39,687 bases of DNA from Chloroflexota bacterium (GTDB lineage: Bacteria > Chloroflexota > UBA4733), in NCBI GenBank assembly GCA_023489405.1, contig JAMDCW010000139.1:1-39687 (forward strand). The letters are read 5' to 3'. Position numbers and translations under genes: made by a program. Below are positions 33,609 through 39,687 of this stretch, one piece after another. Every line of letters begins with the position of its first letter. Position 1 is the first letter of the stretch. The notes beneath the pieces were generated by a model. That model ran no database searches, was not told the DNA's origin, and saw nothing but the letters and a program-made list of their open reading frames with translations.

Positions 33609-35906
33609 CTACCTGGCTACGAGCGGCACGGCTTCCAAAGTATTGCCGGTAACTCGGGTGGTAAAAACAGGGTACTGAGGATAAACAGCCTCCAAGGCGT
33701 GCAATACCGCTTGATCTGGCGCAAAAGCAGCGACGGTCGAACAGCTCAAGTGGGGACAGTTGAGCGCTGCGAGATAGACGACATAAGTCCACCAGTCCGT
33801 GGTAATAAGCAGTGCATTCTGCAGTGCTAGCTCGCGCCCCGAAAGACCTTCAGCGAATCCAGCACCGAGAGTGGGGCCACCACGCCCAGGCCATCCTGCA
33901 TAGTTTTTATAGACAATGAATTGCTGCGGAATAAAGTAGAGGAGATCACATAGCAACAGAGCAGCCACGACCACTATTACTGCTGGCGCCATTGCTACGG
34001 TCCGATCGGCAGGAACTCTCCCTTCACGCCCTAGGCAACAGTGATTGAGCACGACAATACCACGCGATGCTAAGAGCACCATTGCCGGGAACGCTTCAAA
34101 TAGATAGCGTGGGCCAAGAGCGATTCCGTGGTAGAAGTACGCGATGTAAACACCAAAAAAACCCAGGATAATTGCTGCGAGAATCCAATCCCAAGCACGT
34201 ACGCGCCTCAGAACAAACGGCAGCAGCATAGCGGCGATACTGATGCCGAATGGCCAACCATCGAGTGTGAAAGCGAGCGATGTAAGCTGTTCATCGCTAT
34301 TGAGCAGTCCTGAAGCCAGCGTATGCTCTCCATAAAAGCCTATTCCCTTGCCAAAACCCAAGTGATCATGCGGAGAGAAGAGTTCTCGTGGCAAGAGCAA
34401 GGGCACTCCTGTCACAATCCAGCCATACAAGAGGTACACGCACAGTAACGGCAACATACCCAGGAGTGCTGCGCTGATCGTGGAGAATATACGCTGGCGC
34501 TGGGCAGATCGCAGTGCAAGCAACCCTACCCCTGCTAACACTATTCCGTAGATGACCGCAGAAATCTCCCGGCAGAGCAAGGCGGCACCAAGGGCAATTC
34601 CACCGACCAACGCCCAGCGCGTGCGGTAAGCCCGGAGCCAGCGCTCATACGCGAACAGCGCCAGCGTTGCTGCTGTCATTGCCGGTACATGGCTGAGAAA
34701 AGCGGCACTCTGTAAGAGGAGAAATGGCGAGAGCGCTGCCAGGAGTACGGTGATCATAGCGGCACCTCTACCATCGAGCGACCAGGCAATCCGCCCCATA
34801 AGGACGACGGCACCGGCGGCAAGCAGTGGCTCGACGAGCCAGGGCACGTGCGCCAACATGCCCAATGCCAGAAGGAGAGAAGTTCCAGGCGGATACTGCG
34901 AGAACCAGCGCCCATGCCAGACGATCATGAAAGGAGTGGGAAATGCTTGAGGAACTGGCGGAGCCGGCGCTGTGAGGCTACCCTGAGCAAAAATACGGGC
35001 CTGGAAGTAATAGGCTACCGCATCGAGAATATGCGGGGCACGATCAAAAAGCACCCAGGTAAAGAGCACCCCTCCTCCACCAGCCAGGGCTCCCCCAGCT
35101 CCAATCACCCAGAGCGTGCTTCGGGACGACGGCGCCGGCAAGCGCACCTGCCAGGGGAAAAGCATACTGAGTCCCAAGACAAGCCCACTACCACCGAGGG
35201 CGATTGCCAGCATGCGTAACCAATCGGCAAGCCAGGATGCGAAGAGAGGAAGGAACTGCTGAGGGAAATACCAGTGATAGAGCTCTCGTTCGCCACGAGA
35301 CAGCGAGCGCTCCTGAAGTGTTAAGGCGCGATTATTGGGATCGATGTGCAGTAGGAGCGACGCACCATTCGCACCGGAAAGCTCGACCGTTCTTGGAATC
35401 TCTAGCCGCTCTAACGTCAATGTCAGCCGCCCACGGCTAGGCAAAGGAAAGCGCTGACCCAATGGAGGATTCGCCGCCGAGGTTTGCAGATGTCCGTCAG
35501 GCAATCGTACTTTTAAAGAGACCCAATGACTGTACGTTGAGCTACCGCGTAACCAGCTCTCAAAACGAAGGTAGGGGTTGTGAGAAGAGCCCCGCCAATC
35601 GCTGGCCTTCCAGGTCAACATATTGGCAGAATCCGAACCATTGTCGGCGAACAGGCGTAAATGTGCTGGAGAAGGAACAAGGACAAGCCGTGTAGGGGTA
35701 AAATCGAGGTTGACGATCGCAGTACGGCCATCTCCACGCACCTGCGTTCGAGACCCTTGCAGATCGAAACGAATAACCAGAGGGAATAGGACGGGTAATA
35801 GATTACTCATCTGCCACAGGAGCAGAGCGTTCACCCACATTCCTAGCAACAATAGGAATCGCCGCTTGCTCTGCCTCGTGAAGTAGGCCTTCAACATACT
35901 TGCCAT
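33609..35906 (-). CDS. GT39/PMT-type membrane glycosyltransferase
   Basis: A 765-residue protein of the dolichyl-phosphate-mannose/ArnT-like (PMT_2) class, with about 12 membrane segments. An N-terminal TM at 10-40 is followed by an exterior region of some 200 residues (IRFDLQGSRTQVRGDGRT to GANGASLLLHID), then the multi-TM catalytic part. The first loop holds DRAPHILDAVAYYFQARIF, the acidic residue being the likely catalytic base, and RWFSQYPPGTSLLLALG and YHGIALGPRYLFEAFPAM match Chloroflexi GT39 homologues. It probably transfers sugar from a lipid-linked donor on the outer face. Start: ATG at 35906 (35897 also possible); the upstream TTG 35939 overlaps the divergent leader. Confidence 0.8.
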   Translation of the reverse strand: MASMLKAYFTRQSKRRFLLLLGMWVNALLLWQMSNLLPVLFPLVIRFDLQGSRTQVRGDGRTAIVNLDFTPTRLVLVPSPAHLRLFADNGSDSANMLTWKASDWRGSSHNPYLRFESWLRGSSTYSHWVSLKVRLPDGHLQTSAANPPLGQRFPLPSRGRLTLTLERLEIPRTVELSGANGASLLLHIDPNNRALTLQERSLSRGERELYHWYFPQQFLPLFASWLADWLRMLAIALGGSGLVLGLSMLFPWQVRLPAPSSRSTLWVIGAGGALAGGGGVLFTWVLFDRAPHILDAVAYYFQARIFAQGSLTAPAPPVPQAFPTPFMIVWHGRWFSQYPPGTSLLLALGMLAHVPWLVEPLLAAGAVVLMGRIAWSLDGRGAAMITVLLAALSPFLLLQSAAFLSHVPAMTAATLALFAYERWLRAYRTRWALVGGIALGAALLCREISAVIYGIVLAGVGLLALRSAQRQRIFSTISAALLGMLPLLCVYLLYGWIVTGVPLLLPRELFSPHDHLGFGKGIGFYGEHTLASGLLNSDEQLTSLAFTLDGWPFGISIAAMLLPFVLRRVRAWDWILAAIILGFFGVYIAYFYHGIALGPRYLFEAFPAMVLLASRGIVVLNHCCLGREGRVPADRTVAMAPAVIVVVAALLLCDLLYFIPQQFIVYKNYAGWPGRGGPTLGAGFAEGLSGRELALQNALLITTDWWTYVVYLAALNCPHLSCSTVAAFAPDQAVLHALEAVYPQYPVFTTRVTGNTLEAVPLVAR

Positions 35907-36016
35907 TCTCGCTGGAAGAACGCCATACAACAAACGCAATGGACCTGTCCTACACTACATCATCATCCCAACACAACGGTAGGGTCTATTGGAGCGAGAT
36001 CAAAGGAGGAGATAGC

Positions 36017-36874
36017 TTGCAACACTCACGCTGGCACTATCCAGCCCAGTCCCATAGCAACACAGTGGTGAGCGTATCACCAGAGCAAGCGGGATGGCTT
36101 TATCTGGGCTTCGAAGCATACCAACTGCCTAGCGGTACGGTATGGCATGTGGACGCGCTAGAAGATCGGGAGACCGCCCTGGTCGTATTAGGTGGAAGAT
36201 GCACCGTCACCTCGGGAAGCGATGAATGGCGCCTGGGAAGGCGTTCTTCCGTATGGACTGGTCTTCCCTGGGCGCTCTATCTTCCACCACGACATGAACT
36301 CACCATCCAGGCCACTACGCCGCTTCTCGTTGCTCGGGGCACCGCTCCGGCGGAGGGCCGATATCCTCCTAAGCTCGTAACACCAGAAGATGTGGAGATC
36401 GAGATACGTGGGGGGCGAAATGTCACACGTCAGATCAACCATATTTTCAAACCGGATTTTCCCGCAGAACGCCTTCTCATCGTCGAAGTTCACACACCAG
36501 CAGGCAACTGGTCAAGCTACCCACCTCACAAACACGATCAATATCAGCCACCCGATGAAGTAGTTCTAGAGGAAGTGTATTTCTACCAAGTCGAATCTCC
36601 GGATGGCTATGCAATGCAACAGCTCTATACAGCGGATAGACAGCTTGACGAAATACTCGTGGCGCACAACGGCGATCTCATTCTGGTACCGTACGGCTAT
36701 CATCCTGTTGTAGCGCTGCCGCAAGCACGCGTTTACTATCTCAACATCCTCGCGGGCGACGTCCGATCAATGGCAGCTCGGGATGACCCGGCGCTTGCCT
36801 GGATCAGGAGTACATGGACCCAAGGAACACAGCAGATCGCACTCATCACGGAAGGCGAGGCGACGAGAGGGTGA
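36017..36874 (+). CDS. iolB: 5-deoxy-glucuronate isomerase
   Basis: A 285-residue double-cupin isomerase of the inositol catabolic pathway. Metal ligands are visible as YPPHKHD, LEEVYFYQV and VPYGYHPVVALP; HYPAQ...LYLGFEAYQL and VVLGGRCTV show the cupin core. A TTG at 36017 is chosen because AAAGGAGG lies 7 bases upstream and the family begins near there; an ATG at 35939 gives 26 extra residues without similarity and a poor ribosome binding site. No other iol gene is in the window. The GTG of rsmG overlaps its stop, so the two genes are coupled. Confidence 0.88.
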   Translation: MQHSRWHYPAQSHSNTVVSVSPEQAGWLYLGFEAYQLPSGTVWHVDALEDRETALVVLGGRCTVTSGSDEWRLGRRSSVWTGLPWALYLPPRHELTIQATTPLLVARGTAPAEGRYPPKLVTPEDVEIEIRGGRNVTRQINHIFKPDFPAERLLIVEVHTPAGNWSSYPPHKHDQYQPPDEVVLEEVYFYQVESPDGYAMQQLYTADRQLDEILVAHNGDLILVPYGYHPVVALPQARVYYLNILAGDVRSMAARDDPALAWIRSTWTQGTQQIALITEGEATRG

Positions 36875-37593
36875 GCGAAGCAGATTATCCCACTCTGGCG
36901 CGCGGGCTAGCTACTCTCGGCATCACCCTTACCACCCATCAATGGGAACAGCTCGACTATTACACCGGCCGCTTGCTTGAACAGAATAACCGGATCAATC
37001 TTACCGGAGCGCACACCCGCGAGGAACTCGAAGTACGTCATCTGCTCGACAGTTTCACCGTTGCTCCTTTACTGCCCGCGAATGGAGCAACAGTCGCCGA
37101 CATTGGCAGCGGCGGTGGCTTACCAGCAATTCCTCTGGCAATCCTGCGCCAGGACCTCGTGTTTACCCTCTTCGAAGCGACTGGCAAGAAAGCGCTTTTC
37201 CTCACCGCTGTTAGTGAAGATCTCGGTTTGGATCACGTCCGCATCATCAACCAGCGTGTCGAGCTCATGGGACAAACCTGGGAGCATCGTCAACGATACG
37301 ATACTGTCGTTGCACGCGCGGTTGCCGAGCTACCCATCCTAGTGGAGCTAATGCTTCCGCTCAACCGTTTGATGGGAACGTCCATTGCGATGAAAAAAGG
37401 CGACCTCGATTACGAGATAGCACGCGCACGGCGGGCGATCCACGTATGCGGCGGGGAGCTGGTAGGTGTACAACCCGCCCAGGGTCACGAACTCTTGGCT
37501 GACCATCAGCTCATTGTTCTAGAAAAAGTAGCTGCCGCTCTAGCGCGTTATCCGCGGCGTCCAGGCGTGCCGCAGCGTCAACCTATTCTCTAG
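36871..37593 (+). CDS. rsmG: 16S rRNA (guanine-527 N7)-methyltransferase
   Basis: A 240-residue RsmG (GidB). Seen: ARGLATLGITLTTHQWEQLDYYTGRLLEQNNRINLTGAHTREELE in family order, HLLDSFTVAPLL, the SAM motif VADIGSGGGLPAIPLAI, and VVARAVAELPILVELMLPL. GTG start at 36871 overlaps the iolB stop as GTGA. It methylates G527 of 16S rRNA; loss causes low-level streptomycin resistance in other bacteria. The usual partner mnmG is not adjacent. Confidence 0.94.
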   Translation: MSEADYPTLARGLATLGITLTTHQWEQLDYYTGRLLEQNNRINLTGAHTREELEVRHLLDSFTVAPLLPANGATVADIGSGGGLPAIPLAILRQDLVFTLFEATGKKALFLTAVSEDLGLDHVRIINQRVELMGQTWEHRQRYDTVVARAVAELPILVELMLPLNRLMGTSIAMKKGDLDYEIARARRAIHVCGGELVGVQPAQGHELLADHQLIVLEKVAAALARYPRRPGVPQRQPIL

Positions 37594-37623
37594 CCGGGTT
37601 ATTCACCGGTCCTCACGCTGTCA

Positions 37624-37672
37624 GCGCTGCGGTACCTGCCCTTCCCATCCTGTGATGAAGACGTGGGCGGCG
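37624..37672. repeat. Dispersed intergenic repeat, copy C (short)
   Basis: Short relative of copies A and B: GCGCTGCGG at 37624, then CATCC and GATGAAGACGTGGGCGG at 37655-37671, the last matching copy A at 14 of 16 positions or so by eye. A hairpin GGCGG-CGAAAGT-CCGCC follows. Lies between the convergent stops of rsmG and ilvD. Confidence 0.5.
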
Positions 37673-37721
37673 AAAGTCCGCCTCCTTTCGATGGTGAAAC
37701 GAGGCTGCTCTGCAACCGGTA

Positions 37722-39404
37722 TCACTGAGGGCGTGTAATGGCTCCTTGAGAAGCGGAGGAAACCATGGCGGCATACTTTGCGAAGACTCCTCCGGTATAC
37801 CGGGGGGGGCGAGGCTGCCAATTACGGAGACGGCGCTCGATCTCCTCCGGAGGAACCTCGAGATCGAGACGCCGATTGTTGACATCGATCAGAATACTGT
37901 CACCTTCCTGTACCGCAGCGATTGGCCCACGCTGCGCCGCCTCCGGCGCGACATGAGCGATCATCAACCCATGGGTAGCACCGCTAAATCGCCCATCAGT
38001 CAAGAGTGCGACCGAGTCTCCGAGTCCTGTGCCTTGAATAGCAGCGGTAACGCCAAGCATCTCCCGCATACCAGGTCCACCGCTGGGGCCTTCATAACGA
38101 ATCACGACAACGTCTCCAGGCTTGATCTGGCGACGGGTGACCGCACGCATGCAATCTTCTTCGCTGTCAAAGACACGAGCCGGGCCGCGGTGCAAGACAC
38201 GCTCGTGTCCGGCGACTTTTACGACACAGCCATCTGGCGCTAGGTTGCCGCGAAGGATGAGCAAGCCGCCGTGCGTCTTGAGTGGCCGGTCCAGCGGCCA
38301 AATGACCTCCTGACCGGGAGTTTCGTGGGCGCCGGCAACTTCTTCCCACAACGTACGACCGGTGACCGTCATCTGACTGCCATCCATATAGCCACCTTCG
38401 ATCAGTCGCTGGGCGAGGACCGCCGACCCTCCTGCCTGGTCTAGATCAGCGGCCACAAAGCGTCCGCCGGGTTTCAGATCGCCAAGAAGCGGAGTACGGC
38501 GGCTAATCCGATCGAAGTCGTCAATCTCCAATGGGATGTTCGCTTCACGGGCAAGGGCAAGCAGGTGAAGCACGGCGTTGGTCGATCCGCCGCTGGATAC
38601 GACGCCGGCAATGGCATTCTCAAAGGAAGCTCTCGTAAGAATATGACTCGGCCGAAGATCCTTGCGGATTGCTTCAACGGCAAGCTGACCGACCCAACCA
38701 TCGACATCACGCCGTCGCGCGTCAACAGCGGGTGCGCGGGAAGACCCCATCGGCGCCAGCCCCAGGAACTCAATGGCCATTGCCATCGTATTCGCCGTGT
38801 ACTGTCCCCCGCAGGCCCCAGCTCCCGGACAGGCCACACTCTCGAGGGCGCGTAGCTCTTCGCCACTCATCTTGCCTGCGGCTACCGCTCCTACAGCCTC
38901 AAAAACGTCGAGGATTGTGACATCACGGCCGTGGAATTTTCCTGGGAGGATGGTACCACCATAGACCATCACGGCTGGAATATCGAGACGGACGAGCGCC
39001 ATAGCGCCCGCGGGAATGGTCTTGTCACACGCTACGAGAACGACTGCACCATCGAAATAGTGGGCACGGCCAACGAGCTCGATGCTATCCGCAATGAGCT
39101 CACGGCTGACGAGGGAAGCCTTCATTCCCTCGACGCCCATCGTCACACCATCGCTGATCGCGATGGTATTGACCTCCATTGGTGCGCCACCACTTTGGCG
39201 TACTCCGTCTTTCACCCACTGGGCCTGATCACGCTGGTTGATGTTACAGGTCATCGTCTCTATCCACGAATGGAAGACGCCAACAATAGGCTTCTCCAGG
39301 TCGGCATCGGTAAAGCCGATACCTTTGACGTAAGCTCGCGCTGCCGCCCGGCTGACGCCGTCATAGAGCGTCTGACTTCGCCAGCGCAAATTCTCTCCGG
39401 TCAT
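37722..39404 (-). CDS. ilvD: Dihydroxy-acid dehydratase
   Basis: A 560-residue dehydratase of branched-chain amino acid and pantothenate synthesis. The iron-sulfur cysteines appear in ETMTCNINQRD, LVACDKTIPAGAM and GACGGQYTANTMA, the three-cysteine set of the IlvD/Edd family; the late motif GPSGGPGMREML and SVALLTDGRFSGATHGLMI complete it. ATG 39404 with AGGAGG 4 bases upstream; the frame is open to 39425. A run of 8 G (minus-strand C) at 37802-37809 lies in the C-terminal codons. Ends 128 bases from the convergent rsmG stop. Confidence 0.95.
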   Translation of the reverse strand: MTGENLRWRSQTLYDGVSRAAARAYVKGIGFTDADLEKPIVGVFHSWIETMTCNINQRDQAQWVKDGVRQSGGAPMEVNTIAISDGVTMGVEGMKASLVSRELIADSIELVGRAHYFDGAVVLVACDKTIPAGAMALVRLDIPAVMVYGGTILPGKFHGRDVTILDVFEAVGAVAAGKMSGEELRALESVACPGAGACGGQYTANTMAMAIEFLGLAPMGSSRAPAVDARRRDVDGWVGQLAVEAIRKDLRPSHILTRASFENAIAGVVSSGGSTNAVLHLLALAREANIPLEIDDFDRISRRTPLLGDLKPGGRFVAADLDQAGGSAVLAQRLIEGGYMDGSQMTVTGRTLWEEVAGAHETPGQEVIWPLDRPLKTHGGLLILRGNLAPDGCVVKVAGHERVLHRGPARVFDSEEDCMRAVTRRQIKPGDVVVIRYEGPSGGPGMREMLGVTAAIQGTGLGDSVALLTDGRFSGATHGLMIAHVAPEAAQRGPIAAVQEGDSILIDVNNRRLDLEVPPEEIERRLRNWQPRPPRYTGGVFAKYAAMVSSASQGAITRPQ

Positions 39405-39497
39405 CGTTCCTCCTCGTCCGTCCATTCCTCACAACCCCAGGGCCAGAATAAGGTATACGCGATAGGGTACGAGACGTGTGCTACCGCTGCAAGAGAG

Positions 39498-39511
39498 ATC
39501 ACTCGCGTGAT
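39498..39511. other. Small perfect hairpin upstream of ilvD
   Basis: ATCAC-TCGC-GTGAT (39498-39511); in the minus-strand transcript the loop reads GCGA, a GNRA tetraloop. It lies 94 bases before the ilvD start in the divergent gap. It may be a structured leader element; no known BCAA attenuator, T-box or riboswitch consensus was matched. Confidence 0.25.
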
Positions 39512-39580
39512 AGGGTCTTTCTTCCGAAAATATGCCGCGAACGACCTAACGGTGATTGGCTCGCCTTTTCATCCTCGTGG

Positions 39581-39596
39581 CTGTCCGGCAGGACAG
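39581..39596. other. Small hairpin before the last partial gene
   Basis: CTGTCC-GGCA-GGACAG, six perfect pairs with a four-base loop. It lies about 67 bases before the ATG at 39663, in a G-rich setting. Could be a leader hairpin or terminator; function not established. Confidence 0.2.
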
Positions 39597-39662
39597 GGGG
39601 CTTCATTAGACTTGGAGAGTGGTAGGCTGTGCAGCGACGAGTAGGCAGCGGAGGAGCAGGTG

Positions 39663-39687
39663 ATGGCGCAACAGCGTTTGGCGGAGG
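39663..39687 (+). CDS. Start of an unidentified gene, cut by the window edge
   Basis: ATG at 39663 preceded by GGAGG at a spacing of 8 bases, then eight sense codons (MAQQRLAE) to the end of the window. Too short to identify. A GTG at 39660 is in a similar position but less likely. Diverges from ilvD. Confidence 0.45.

Noticed and set aside
38931..39644. 237-codon open frame antisense to ilvD and its upstream region
   Set aside because: The ilvD frame is unmistakable on the other strand; the antisense translation has no recognisable domain.

Overview
The window looks like chromosomal core genome from a deep-branching, probably Chloroflexota-type bacterium (Thermomicrobia/Sphaerobacter/Ktedonobacteria neighbourhood). 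This is inference from gene content: a bacterial queuosine-nucleotide hydrolase of the DUF2419/Qng1 type, split glycine dehydrogenase subunits, a TgpA-like membrane transglutaminase, a MEDS-domain protein, and large one-TM anti-sigma proteins with extracellular sensor regions. Base composition is moderate (somewhat above 50% GC by eye, not counted). I see no phage, plasmid, insertion sequence, CRISPR array or rRNA.

Left part (1-5477, minus strand): the start of a secreted protein cut by the window edge, then a housekeeping operon read right to left, yceD/DUF177-rpmF-accC-nusB-acpP-tatC, with several stop/start overlaps. TatC carries an unusual N-terminal acidic, low-complexity extension of about 288 residues. 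A divergent 318-base region holds a near-perfect sigma-70 promoter that drives a MEDS-domain sensory protein (5796-6443). Convergent to it is an ECF sigma/anti-sigma pair (translationally overlapping), next to a secreted protein that ends in a bare LPHTG motif.

Middle (9868-17349, minus strand): proA-gcvT-gcvH-gcvPA-gcvPB-pepF, a tightly packed operon with 2-20 base spacings and start/stop overlaps. It encodes the glycine cleavage P, H and T proteins with a proline-biosynthesis enzyme at the front and oligoendopeptidase F at the end. A 513-base gap with a hairpin repeat separates it from lgt. lgt and rho converge; upstream of rho lie a PduO-type cobalamin adenosyltransferase and a divergent CaCA cation/proton exchanger, followed by tRNA-Arg(CCG) and tRNA-Ile(GAT) on the minus strand.

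Right part (22758-39687): rarA and an atypical aspartate-carbamoyltransferase-like gene whose aspartate-binding residues are lost; a membrane transglutaminase; thiD-thiE; the queuosine hydrolase overlapping rsmI; murE; a small P-loop kinase; a large GT39/PMT-type membrane glycosyltransferase; iolB overlapping rsmG; ilvD; and the first codons of another gene.

The most interesting signals are: (i) the carbamoyltransferase homologue with a rebuilt active site, (ii) a dispersed intergenic repeat with an internal hairpin present in three diverged copies (17438, 25122, 37624), (iii) the TatC extension, (iv) the sigma/anti-sigma/secreted-protein module with a shared promoter-like motif, and (v) a recurrent extended -10 promoter TGCTATACT upstream of rho, the tRNAs and the transglutaminase. 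Many starts were moved downstream of the longest possible reading frame because a clear ribosome binding site and the family N-terminus supported it.
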